Positions 43,608-54,141 of a DNA stretch of 64,000 nt are shown one piece after another. The translations under genes were made by a program, and so were the position numbers. Source of the stretch: Hippopus hippopus (lineage: Eukaryota; Mollusca; Bivalvia; Cardiida; Cardiidae); assembly GCA_946811185.2 (NCBI GenBank), contig OX328102.1:13579194-13643193 (forward strand), in the 5' to 3' direction. Each line of letters begins with the position of its first letter. Positions within the stretch are counted from its first letter, which is position 1. The notes under the pieces were generated by a model, which worked only from the letters and a program-made list of their open reading frames with translations, did no database searches and was not told where the DNA came from.

Positions 43608-44710
43608 GCCCCTGTAAAAACGTGGAACCCTCCAGGGCAGGACCAATTTTGATCCCAAAGGCTAAATTTGGAAAAAACATGGTAGTGATCCTCCAGATGA
43701 AGCTACTTGCCAAATTTGGCAGTAGGGTTTGCTGTTAGGAACAATGATGTTTTTTAAAGTTTTCACCAAAACAAACATAATTTATGCTAAACTTCTGACC
43801 CCTAGGGGGGTGGGGCCAATTTTGATCCAAGGGTTATAATTGGATACTAGCATACTAGATGATATAACACATACAGAATATACCAGCTCGAGCTCTCACA
43901 GTAAGGAAGAAGATTTCTAAATTTTTCACTACAAAAGCCCAATTACAACTTGTAAGCCCTGGGCTGGCCCCATTTAGACTGCAGTGCTAAAATTTGAGCA
44001 GTCTTTGTAGAGGTCCACTTAATGCAAATTTTGGCAGCCCTCAGCTATATGGCTAGAAACAAGAAGATTTCTAAAGTTTTTGGAATATTAGCCTATGTGC
44101 ATTTGTCAAACTGGGGCAGGGCCAATTTTGACCCCAGGGCTATAACTTGAGGAGTTTTGGTAGACTGATTGATTGAATGGTGTTTTACACTGCTTTCAAC
44201 ATTATTGAGTCATATCATGGCAACAGCTCACATAATTATTTATGTATTTCCTGGGTTTCATCAGTACTAGGCTACGGCTCTGAAGCATCTTGTCAGAAAG
44301 CACTCCCACAAAATAACCTGTGAGGCTCGAACCCAGGGCCTTCAAGTCAAAAGTCCTGCACTTTACCACTGAGCCACCCAGGGCCCCACAGTTTTGGGAG
44401 AGATCCATCAGATAAAGCTACTTGCCAAATTTGGCAGCCCTAGGCCTTATGGTTTCAGACAAGAAGATTTTTAAATATTTTCACTACTTTTCAGTTTTGT
44501 TGCCATGGCAACCAGAGTTTTTAATGGGATGAAATTGTTTGAAGAAATCATGAAGAGGTTCATAGCAGAATCATTTTTATACAGTTTTGTAATAAATGGA
44601 TGGGTAGCTTCAGAGAAAAAATGTTTCAGTAAAAAAAGTTAACACACGAATGCAAGACAGTCACAGGGCCATGATATAAAGCTTGCCAGCTTATGGCCAG
44701 CGGAGCTAAC
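43608..44710 (+). repeat. Family F element interrupted by a SINE
   Basis: Three diverged units carry GGGGTGGGGCCAATTTTGA, CTACTTGCCAAATTTGGCAG and AAGAAGATTTCTAAA, then TTGCCATGGCAACCAGAG and the end CCAGCGGAGCTAAC. It is split by the SINE at 44165-44389 and stops 134 bases from exon 4. Confidence 0.65.
44165..44389 (-). mobile_element. tRNA-derived SINE, family D, with 12-bp target duplication
   Basis: Flanked by AGTTTTGGTAGA (44153-44164) and AGTTTTGGGAGA (44390 onward), one mismatch. The minus-strand head GGGTGGCTCAGTGGTAAAG and B-box GGGTTCGAGCC are clear. Confidence 0.85.
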
Positions 44711-44844
44711 TATCCAATTTACTTGTGGTCAAGAAATTAAAAGAGAGATTTTTGTCACAATACAGCTGTCATATAGAGTGATTGTGTGTAGTATTGTGAG
44801 TAGTATTTGCCATGCATGCTAGAATGGAGATGAGAGATGTTTAC

Positions 44845-44904
44845 CTTTTCTTAGAAGTATAAGACATAACCCACCTTCTAGCACTTGTTTTCTTGCTTTT
44901 CTTC
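44845..44904 (-). CDS. KMT2E/SETD5: Exon 4 of 13: 60-nt basic micro-exon
   Basis: A 60-base exon encoding the end of codon 222, residues 223-241 and two bases of codon 242. The product is strongly basic: KKSKKTSARRWVMSYTSKK, joining to RRTRNYSG in exon 5. It occupies the place of the Arg/Lys-rich block of KMT2E that lies between the acidic linker and the NEWLSEK block. The acceptor is ATTTCAG before 44904 and the donor is GTAAAC after 44845. It was too short to stand out as an open reading frame; it was found by requiring phase continuity (one base in, two bases out), which both neighbours satisfy. A role in DNA or nucleosome contact is possible from charge alone and is not shown. Confidence 0.85.
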
Positions 44905-45843
44905 CTGAAATGAAAAAGAAGTTAATCCATACAAATTTTAGTAAATTAATCCTTACAGTGCTGAATCATTGAAATGGACCCTATCAATACTGTGAAACAT
45001 CAAAAATGTGGCAATTTCAAAATTTTTCCAGCCAGAATATATTTCAAAGTTGCACATAAAGTAGGTCCAAGATCAGGCTACATGTTCCGTGAATAAGAAA
45101 CATAACTTGTGCCTACAGCTTAAAAGGTAAGGTTGATGGTTTCCCTCATCAATACATTTGCAGAATACACAGCTTTTAATTGAACAGGGATTGCTTTGCC
45201 ATCTACAACCAGCTAAACTGTCTTCTACATTGCATGTCCATGGAACGCCATGTCTGACTCATTGTGTAGCAATTCATGCCATCTTTTTAATACATTATAG
45301 TTTCTTGTCCAAAAGTAATTCAATCTTTTAAACTAATCATGTTATCATTTATTCCCCCCCATGCCATATTCTGAATTCCAATCATGTCTATGCCGTATCT
45401 TATTATTTGGTATTCCATCATCTTATTTCATTACTACTGTATTATATTTGGTCAAATCACTATGAAAATTTGCCTATAAAATTTGTCATTTTGTCAAGAG
45501 GATACATTTTCTTTATCTATACACTTTTTCACATGCTGTGTTTTCTTTTCCAATGGAACAGCTGTCTTGTTTAAAGTGTGTTTTAAATAAAAACCAATAT
45601 TATGTCTGCAAACCATTACATTATGTTATGTTTCACTTGTCAAAAGTTTGTGGGTCAGCTATTATGTTGAAACATTACCTTGTCCTCTTAAACATCTAAG
45701 TCAACTTGCCAATGCATCATGGTTTGTGTCGAAGTTACATGCCATCATGTTTACTTTTCATGCTACTATGTAAATGAAGTCCAGTATGATTTCTACTCGG
45801 TTCCTTTTTGAGTGTAACAGAATCAATAACGTAACAAACTCAC
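44905..45843. other. Intron between exons 3 and 4, no repeat seen
   Basis: 939 bases of AT-rich sequence without a recognised transposon or open frame; one of the few clean introns in the window. Confidence 0.45.
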
Positions 45844-46040
45844 CCTTTTACATTTTTATCCCGTGGCTGAGGTGATTCTGGTACGACTGTCTTCTCTAAT
45901 TCTTTATCATCAGTCTGTTCCTTGGGCACAATATTTTCTTCAATTTCATCATCCACTTTGTGTTGTTCTTGAATCACTACTTCTGGTACAACCACCCTTT
46001 CCTCTTTTATTTCCTCAGTTTCCGTGGCTTTCACTTCAGG
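45844..46040 (-). CDS. KMT2E/SETD5: Exon 3 of 13: Glu/Val-rich acidic linker
   Basis: Residues 157-221 plus two bases of codon 222. The acceptor is TATATTAG before 46040 and the donor is GGGTGAGT at 45843. The segment starts PEVKATETEEIKEE, is rich in Glu, Val and Lys with repeats of the form VVPE and VPKE, and ends PRDKNVKG. No fold is recognisable; family members have a comparable acidic, poorly conserved stretch between the TREERKME helix and the next basic block. Identification rests on splice signals and on phase: it follows exon 2 in phase 0, and its two leftover bases are completed exactly by the G that opens exon 4. A TIR element ends 66 bases upstream in the preceding intron (46107-47032). 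Confidence 0.88.
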
Positions 46041-46106
46041 CTAATATAAAGAATCAGGATAGCACTTTATGCAACTGAACAAACTAGAACTGTCACAAAA
46101 GGTAAC

Positions 46107-47032
46107 TTAACGACGTATATGACAAATGTTCGCGCGCATCCTACTGCGCATGTATTTTTGTCGTGGATATTGAATCAAAAGTGCACCTATGTATTTTTTG
46201 CACATAATGGTAATACAATGGTGCACTGAAACAAGTAGCACTTTCTTCGGGTAGTATTGGTGAAGAGAAAAAAATGGATCTTTGAACTTTCACCGTGAAA
46301 TAATTAAAATGCTGCTGACATAGCGTTACACACCAAACAAGGAAACAAAGGCAGGAAATTTAAAGCTGTGGAAGTATAGCTGTTTCCACTTTGAAAATTA
46401 TTGTTGGAAAAGGAGAAATCGCTCCTATTGAGCAATTTCTCCTTTTCCCACTCTGTCTGCTGAGCTTTTATCCTATTTTTTTCCTTGAAAAAATAACTTC
46501 CACAGTGACCTTCAACCTTGTTTTCTGACGAAATAAGCACGGACAGGTGCCATTTTTATTTTTTCTTATTGTTTAGAATTATAAATACTATAAGTGTGGA
46601 AATTTTAAGAAAAATCTGTTTGTTAGAAAGTCTGTATTTATTTAAAATTAACCCTTAATTCGATCAAATTATCTCCTTTTTTAACTCAATGATCCATATA
46701 CAACATGCATATTTGTACATTTATCATTCTCAAAACCAGGCTTTTATATATTTTTTGTGCAAAAATATATAAATTTTCAATAAAATGATGTATAGTAGTA
46801 TATTTTTCCTGTAATTTTCCTGTTTAACTGACTATTAAAGAAAGGCACTTTAAATCCAATCTAAGCTGAAATTTGGAACTGTATATACCTTTTTCAAAGG
46901 CAAATTTCTCAGAAACGAGCACAGTGACCCACATCTTTTTTTACTGTAATCTCCTAGAGACATGATGAGCTTTGTTTATGCAAAGTTTTAAAAAAATCTA
47001 TCCGTTAGAAAAATTGTAATATACGTCGTTAA
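46107..47032. mobile_element. TIR element bounded by TTAA
   Basis: TTAACGACGTATAT at 46107-46120 is repeated inverted at 47019-47032. Either TTAA is the target duplication (piggyBac-like) or it is part of the inverted repeat. The 926-bp body includes a hairpin (AGGAGAAATCGCTCC, GCAATTTCTCCT) related to the family C centre. No transposase. Confidence 0.75.
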
Positions 47033-47261
47033 CCCCCCTTTAAAAAGTACTTTGACAGAGAGGACACCACTTACTGTTGAAACCTAGCTTACATTATGCA
47101 AATAAGATACCAGTAAGTCTGAAGAAGCAATATGTTGCAGATGGCAGCCAATCATAAATGCATGGAAAAACATAATATCCTAAGTTTTAAAAACTCTTGA
47201 TTTAAGGCCCTATCAGAAACTTGGTTTCAACTTCCTGATCAGTACTTTTATTTGACAAACA

Positions 47262-48535
47262 AGAGATCCATGATGGCCATGTATCTCTCCACTGCCTTCT
47301 TAATACATCTTTAAACTTGAATATCCAATACCAATCATGTTAAAGTCTGATTATCAAGTGAGGTAAATGGTAACAAACTACATATATCTGTCATATTAAT
47401 ATCATGTACTACTACAAGATTTTTTTTTAAGTTTTCACTATATAAGTCTTTGTAAAACTTGTTACCCCTAGGGCTGACCTCAGGGCTATTGTTTTAACAA
47501 CCTTGCCACAGATCCACCAGATTAAGCTACATTTGCAAAATTTGGTAGGCCTTCAACCTACAGTTAGGAACCCTATTTTTTCTTCAACATGCACATGTAA
47601 AACTTATGACCATGGGGTCTGGGCCAATTTTGAATCAGGGCTATGAATGGGACCATCTTGGTAGAGATCTAGTAGATGAATTGGTTGGTTGGTTGTATTG
47701 GGGTTTAATGCCACTTTAACAGCTAAGGTCGTATCATGGCGGTCGGTGACTCACATGTGTTTCCTTGCTTTCTCTCACCAGTACTAACACAACTTTCTTT
47801 CCAAAGCCACCGACTACTTTTCTCACATGCTTCAGCAGAGGTGAGAGGCGAAAATACGCCGGAAAGAAAGTTTGCCTCAACCGGGTATCGAACTCACAAC
47901 CACCAGGTCATGAGTCCGACACGCTCACCACTGAGCCACCCGGGCGGGGCTCTAGTAGATGAAGCTGCATGCCAAATTTATTAGCCCTTGGCCTTTTGAT
48001 TAGTCTTGTATTTCCTGGGGCAGGGCCAATTTTGATCCTAGGGCTATAACTTGAGTAATCTTAGTAGAGATCCACTACATATAGCTACATTCCAAATTTG
48101 GTAGTCCCATGCTCTATGGTTTGGAACAAGAACGTTTTTATGTTTTTCACTACATAGGCCCCTGAAAGACTTGTTACCCTTTGCAGGGCAAATTTTGAGC
48201 CAAGGTTATAGTTAGAATAATTCTGACCCAATTTGACCGAATTTCTAACTCGTCTGAGATATCACCAAGAGAAGCATTGACTCATCTCTCTTGCAAATTG
48301 AATTGAAAAGGTGGCCTCTTGAGATTTGTCCAAGTTACCTACATTTAGATCTGACATGATCCAATTTCACAAATGCCCAAGATATTATCAAGAAAAACAT
48401 TCTGACCAACTTTCATGAGTACCTCACTGAAAATGTGGCCTCCAGAGTGCACAGAAGGTAACTGTTGACCACTGCATGACGAAAAATACACACAGTATGA
48501 TCATAAAAGCTCACCTTGACAATATGTGACCTTAA
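47262..48535 (+). repeat. Family F and HEL-type fragments around a SINE
   Basis: CAAGAGATCCATGATGGCC at 47262 is an F-type 5' end. F units are split by a SINE. At about 48220-48520 a decayed 145-type unit and GATCATAAAAGCTCACC follow, with no intact terminus. Confidence 0.55.
47681..47950 (-). mobile_element. tRNA-derived SINE, family V, with 13-bp target duplication
   Basis: Perfect TCTAGTAGATGAA at 47668-47680 and 47951-47963. The minus-strand head GCCCGGGTGGCTCAGTGG and the tail GGTTGGTTGGTTG mark both ends. Confidence 0.93.
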
Positions 48536-48919
48536 GTAGACACGAGTGCTGGTATTTCTGAAAGAATTATGGACCTACATCTGTAATCAAACCATACATG
48601 AACCTAATCCATCATACGGTTTGGAAAAAGTGAGCTCTCAAAAAAAACTTAGTGTAAATGTGAAATATCATTTTTTATTACTAATTCAAAATGGCTTCTT
48701 CACACAGCTCAAACTTACAATGGACAAAATGCAGATCTTTTCAAAAAGATGTACTCATACGAAAAACAAGACCACCATATTAGAATGCCAACATTGGGCT
48801 ACAGTTTCTTTTTCAGTTAAAGGGGTGTAACTGTGTCAAAAATATTATCAGGGATACAGCATCAGCCTTACCGACACAGGTTCCTCATCTGATAGAGAAC
48901 AACTAGCATAAATTTAATG

Positions 48920-49212
48920 ATTGATTGATTATATGGTATTTAATGCCATTTTCAACATTATTTCAGTAATATCATGGCAGCCAGTGCACCTATCTATGCC
49001 TTCCAGGAAATTCTTTTACCAGTACTCCACACAATATTCTTTCCAGGCCCACATAACCATCACCAATGCAATGACCAGCGCTGAGAGAGGAATGAATCCT
49101 GTCGCAATGACTATCATCAATCCTTGGAAAGAAATTGGCTGAGCTGGGGATCGAACCAGCGACATCCTGTTTCTAAGTCCTGTATGCTACCAACTGAGCT
49201 ACTGGGAGGATG
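48920..49212 (-). mobile_element. tRNA-derived SINE, family D, with 9-bp target duplication
   Basis: AATTTAATG at 48911-48919 and 49213-49221 flanks it. The tail TGATTGATTGATT and the minus-strand head CCCAGTAGCTCAGTTGG are visible. A 40-bp tandem duplication (AGGATGAATTTAA at 49207 and 49247) overlaps its right edge. Confidence 0.82.
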
Positions 49213-49515
49213 AATTTAATGTAACTTTAGTAATGACAGAACTATCAGGATGAATTTAAAGTAACTTTAGTAATGACAGAACTATCATATATTTGTTAAA
49301 GTTTTCATGTGACACTGGCATAGACAATAACAGGGCTAAGGCAATAACTTGATATTTACTTTGAGCACAGCCAAGCAAAACATGATTTCAATTCAAATAA
49401 ATTTATCTTCGACCTGGATCATAAAAACTTATTTCTAAGCAAGTATTCTTTCTTCTTACTTGAAATTTCATTACAATCTTTTCCTTCATCTTTGTAAGAA
49501 AAGGATTTCTACTTT

Positions 49516-49982
49516 AACCCTTTGCATACAGTCTCCTGTTTAATTACCCCTATGACAAAGGCTTTGGAAAATATTGTGGAAAACTTTCCACTCTGAAAAG
49601 ATTTCCATCAGTTGAGCCAAACTTGATTTGTTGTTTGCAAAATTTAATGCTTTTAATATGGACCAGTCAAGAATTTAGTCTTCTATTTAAGTATTAAATA
49701 CCATTCATATGCAAAATATTTAAGCCTGTAAATATTTCCATGAAGTACATATATATGTTCCGTTAACTCTTTACTAACCAGCAAAATTTTGGACTTGACA
49801 AAATTGGAAGCACTTGCAGATGACAAACTTACGTTGATAAAATGATAATTTCTGTCTTTGATAGGGTAAAAAACATTGTGGGAAAAGGAGAAAATGCTGC
49901 ATCTTATCCTTTTTCAACAATGTTGTCAAATGTCTTCTCTTTCAGGGTTGTTAAAAGTCGGGACTGTGTGGTTAAGGGTTAA
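49516..49982. mobile_element. Two family C hairpin MITEs, one decayed and one intact
   Basis: 49516-49700 is a decayed copy. 49763-49982 runs TTAACTCTTTACTAACC to GTGGTTAAGGGTTAA with GGGTAAAAAACATTGTGGG inside; the second half of its palindrome is reduced. Confidence 0.7.
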
Positions 49983-50475
49983 GCATTATGTACTGTGTGT
50001 TCATATGCTGATAGGACCCACATAAATATTATATTTGTTTTGGGCCAATTTGCCTTTTGCTTCTTTCACAGCTGACATGTACTGATTATAAATTATTCAG
50101 CATACAATAAAATCAAACATGCTGAATCTTTACAATCCAAGATGAGGATTCTTTTGCAGACTTATTTTTTCTTACTAAAGCTAGGTTCATCTTTTTTTTC
50201 CCTTGCAACCTATTTTCAATTGAATACCTTTTGCAAATACCATTAAAATTTTCAGCAGTTTTGGGATTGCATTAAAATCTACATCTATTGCATTCAGAAT
50301 GTCAGAAACATCAATTTGCTTTCATGCACAAAGCTGAGGTTTATTCTAATTGCATAGTTTGCTTGTGTAATATAATGACTTACTTTTATAAGACCTACAG
50401 AGGTATTTAGGAATATCTTTACTTATGTTTATACAGGCTTTCGTATGACACCATATGTAAATGTACTCAAGTATA
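49983..50475. other. Intron sequence, no gene seen
   Basis: AT-rich with no repeat family identified and no coding signal. Confidence 0.4.
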
Positions 50476-50852
50476 GACTGTAAGAATTGACCTGGCAGGG
50501 TGTGGCTAACCTTTGACATTAGTTGACTGGTTTATTTTTCATTTTAGTGGCTTCAACCCTGTTTTGAACTGTTCATCGAAAATCTACGTAAACATATACA
50601 TCATAATAGTTCATTTTCGAATCTTTGCTTTTTGGACACATGAAGTGCATACTCTTTCACTGTCTGAAAACAATGTGGGGAAAAAAAAAAAGGTGCTTCT
50701 TATCCATGTTGTTCAAATTCTCACATTCTTTAACTTTATTTTGCAATTCATATGGCTACTCATGAAGACTCCCTAATTACCTATTTTACCTCAATCTAAA
50801 TTGCAGTAAGCGTTGACATAGCTCTGCCCTGCTAGGTCAATTTTTACAGCCA
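50476..50852. mobile_element. MITE with about 31-bp imperfect TIRs
   Basis: Left end GACTGTAAGAATTGACCTGG and right end inverted GGCTGTAAAAATTGACCTAG, continuing CAGGGTGTGGC against CAGGGCAGAGC. No target duplication resolved. It ends 84 bases from the donor of exon 2. Confidence 0.7.
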
Positions 50853-50935
50853 AGATCTTAAATATTATTTACAAGTAAATGTTTGTATGGGAATGGGTCC
50901 CATGCCATAATTCAAAACCACATATTCTGTCTTAC

Positions 50936-51121
50936 TTCTGGTTCCTTTTTGATATCTTTTTCAATTTTTATTTCATCTGTGTCTTTTCCCTTGTCTTTTT
51001 CCTTTCCCTTTTCTTTCTCCTTGACTTTGCTTTGCTGATCAAAACTAGCTTTCCTTGCGTTTCTCTTTTCCATTTTTTCAAATGCTCTCATTATTGCCTC
51101 CATCTTTCTTTCCTCTCTAGT
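50936..51121 (-). CDS. KMT2E/SETD5: Exon 2 of 13: TREERKME post-SET helix and acidic/basic linker
   Basis: These 62 codons (residues 95-156) begin exactly at TREERKMEAIMRAFEKMEKR, the signature that follows the SET region in both KMT2E and SETD5; the AIM spelling is closer to SETD5 as I recall it. The motif predicts a charged amphipathic helix. It is followed by a Lys/Glu/Asp-rich low-complexity tract (KVKEKEKGKEKDKGKD) and ends IKKEPE. The acceptor is TTTCTAG at 51122-51125 behind a T12 tract, and the donor is GTAAGA just below 50936; both ends are phase 0. A HEL element begins at 51138, only 16 bases upstream of the exon on the gene strand, so the branch point must lie within transposon sequence. 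This exon is the anchor for the gene identification. Confidence 0.96.
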
Positions 51122-51137
51122 CTAGAAAAAAAAAAAA

Positions 51138-52619
51138 CAAGAGGGCCATGATGGCACTGAAGTCGCTCACCTGAGCCTTTTGACCAATCATGATCCATTT
51201 TAAATCTCTTTCAAAAGTGTACACAAGGTTTTTCTAAGATTTGACCTTGTGACCTAGTTTTCGACCCGACATGACCAATTTTCAAACTCATCCAAGATAT
51301 CATGAAGAAAAAATATTCTGACCAATTTTCAAGAGTATTGGACTAAAAATGTGGCCTCTAGAGCAAACACAAGGTTTTCCAAAGATTTGGCCTAGTGACC
51401 TAGTTTTTGACCCAACATGATCCATTTTCAAACTCGTCTGACATATCATCAAGCCAAACAGTCCGACCAATTTTCAAGAGTATTTGACTAAAAATGTGAC
51501 CTCTAGAGCGTACACAAGGTTTTTCTAAGATTTGACCTTGTGACCTAGTTTTTGACCCTACATAACCCATTTTCAAACTCATCTGAGATATTATCAAAAC
51601 AAACATTCTGACCAACTTTCAAGAGTTTTGGACCGAAAATATGGCCTCTAGAGCATACACAAGGTTTTTCAAAGATTTGACCTAGTGACCTAGTTTTTGA
51701 CCTGACATGACCCATTTTGGAATTCATCCAAGATATCATCAAGACAAATATTCTGACCAATTTTCAAGAGTTTTGGACTGAAAATATGGCCTCTAGAGCG
51801 TACACAAGGTTTTTCCAAGATTTGCCTTAGTGACCTAGTTTTGACCTGACATGACCCATTTTCAAACTCATCCAAGATATCATCAAGACAAACATTCTGA
51901 CCAACTTTCAAGACTTTTGGACTGAAAATATGGCCTCTAGAGCGTACACAAGGTTTTTCTAAGATTTGCCCTAGTGACCTAGTTTTTGACCCGACATGAC
52001 CCATTTTCGAAATGCTCCTAGATATCATCAAGACAAACATTCTGACCAATTTTCAAGAGTTTTGGAATGAAAATATGGCCTCTAGAGCGTACTCAGGGTT
52101 TTTCTAAGATTTGACCTAGTGACCTAGTTTTTGACCCAACATAACCCATTTTCAAACTCATCCAAGATATCATCAAGACAAACATTCTGACAAACTTTCA
52201 ACAGCATTGGACTGAAAATATGGCCTCTAGAGCGTACACAAGGTTTTTCTAAGATTTGCCCTAGTGACCTAGTCTTTGACCCGACATGACCCATTTTCGA
52301 ACTTTCTGCGATATCATCAAGACAAACATTCTGACCAACTTTTAAGAGTTTTGGACTGAAAATGTGGCCTCTAGAGTGTACACAAGGTTTTTCTAAGATT
52401 TGACCTAGTGGCCTAGTTTTTGACTCGACATGACCCATTTTCGAACTCGTCCGAGATATCATCAAGACAAACATTCTGACCAAGTTTCATGAGTATTGGA
52501 CTGAAAATGTGGCCTCTAGAGCGTACACAAGGTAAAAGTTGACGCCGGACGCCGGACGACTGACACAGCACGATCACAAAAGCTCACCACGAGCACTTTG
52601 TGCTCAGGTGAGCTAAAAA
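51138..52619 (+). mobile_element. HEL copy 4, 145-bp core, abutting the exon 2 acceptor
   Basis: CAAGAGGGCCATGATGGCAC; about nine units; GACGCCGGACGCCGGACGAC tract; terminus AGCTCACCACGAGCAC, TTT, GTGCTCAGGTGAGCT, AAAAA. The 5' end lies 16 bases from exon 2. Confidence 0.92.
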
Positions 52620-52692
52620 GAAATATGGTATAAAAGAACGAAGTTGTAGCATATACTTTTGTGGTAGTATACCCTATGTTCACACAAAACTT

Positions 52693-54043
52693 AACTTTGA
52701 ACAGGTTTGTCACATAGCTACTCACCTGAGTGAAGTCATCTATGGTTGATAAACCTGAAGAGATCCTGATTTTTGATAATAAAGTCGACTCTCGTTATCT
52801 CGAATCCCTCAGGACAACAAAAATAATTTGACATATCAGGAGTTCGATATAAGAATTCGAAGATAGACAGACCGAAAACCGGAAGTAAACATAAAACAGA
52901 ACGGAAATAAATTGTAGTCGTGGCTTTGTGAAACAACCTTTAAAATGGCTTTTTTTTTTTTAACATCACTATCATGCCTCTGTTTCACATGACTGAACAG
53001 TTATCCCCCGCAAATTTAAAGGTGCCTTGCTGGTTTGCTCGGCCATAGCAAAAGCACAATCAAGTTGCATTTCTGACGACATTATGGGCATTCAAGAAAT
53101 GTAGTAGCCGCATTCGTGCAGACCGACTTAATACACGACAATGTTGACAACTTATTCCAAAAAGATGAGCAATTAGCAAGAGAGACAAACTAACAATCCT
53201 TATTGTTCAGTGTACTTTTTATAATGTGTGTAAGTCTTACATGAACCGCTGTTTATGCTACAAACTTATTTACACCTTTTATAATCCGATATCTAATGAA
53301 TCAATTAAGATCGTATCGTGTGAATTGGCACCCTATTATCTACAAATAATGGCGGATATTATTCGGATGAAAATATGATTCGAAGGACGAAATTGCTCTC
53401 AAAATTACTTCGACATAACAGTATTTTTGTTGCAACGGTTTCGAGATATAAACAATAATAAACATAAAATAAAGAGGCACGAAGTTTGGACATAGCTTTG
53501 ACTTTGACATAACAGGAGTTTTAAGATAAGCGATTTCGACATAATGAGAGTCGACTGTATAAAACACATGAGTGTAAGTGACTTGATTTTGACCTACTGA
53601 TCAACTATCAGGCTGAAAATGTGCCTCTCAAGTGCACACTTGATTTTTCTAAGATTAAGCTTAATGACCTGCTTTTTGACCCAACATGAACCAATTTTGA
53701 ACTTGTTCAATATTTTCATCAAGACAAACATTCTGACCTAGTGTCAAGAGTATCTAGATGAAAATGTGGCTTCTAGAGTGCACATAAGCTTTTTTGAAGA
53801 TTAAGAACTGTGACCTAGTTCTTGACCCGACGTGACCCAATTTCCAACTAGTCCCAGATATCATACAGACAACATTCTGATGAAGTTTCATGAGTAACTC
53901 ACAGAAAATGTGGCCTCTAGAGTGTACACCAGGTAAATGTTGACACCTTGATGAAGGATGATGTACGATGGACGGCGGACACCACATGATCACAAAAACT
54001 CACCTTGTCAGGTTTAGCACTTTATGCTCATGTGAGCTAAAAA
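52693..54043 (+). mobile_element. Diverged HEL element split by a Tigger-like MITE
   Basis: The 5' part (CTACTCACCTGAGTGAAGTC to GAAGAGATCCTGATTTTTGA) resumes at 53557 with AAAACACATGAGTG. The same phrases are continuous at 56583-56625, proving the interruption. The end is CATGTGAGCTAAAAA. Confidence 0.8.
52783..53556. mobile_element. pogo/Tigger-like MITE
   Basis: Ends AGTCGACTCTCGTTATCTCG and, inverted, AGTCGACTCTCATTATGTCG match at 20 of 22 positions over the full repeat. TCGACTCTCGTTATCTCGAA-type ends and TA at the right junction are characteristic of pogo/Tigger. Several internal echoes (TTTCGAGATA, CTTCGACATAACAG) occur. No transposase remains. Confidence 0.8.
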
Positions 54044-54141
54044 TGTCCCCAACTTTATTAGGTATAGGGAAAAATTGTCCCTTCTCTCTCTTATCCTGAG
54101 TAACCCATTGTACATGTAAACAACAACGAAACAACAACCAA

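Noticed and set aside
50879..51151. Plus-strand 90-codon open frame
   Set aside because: It is the antisense shadow of exon 2, a low-complexity Lys/Glu exon that gives a Phe/Leu/Ser-rich complement.
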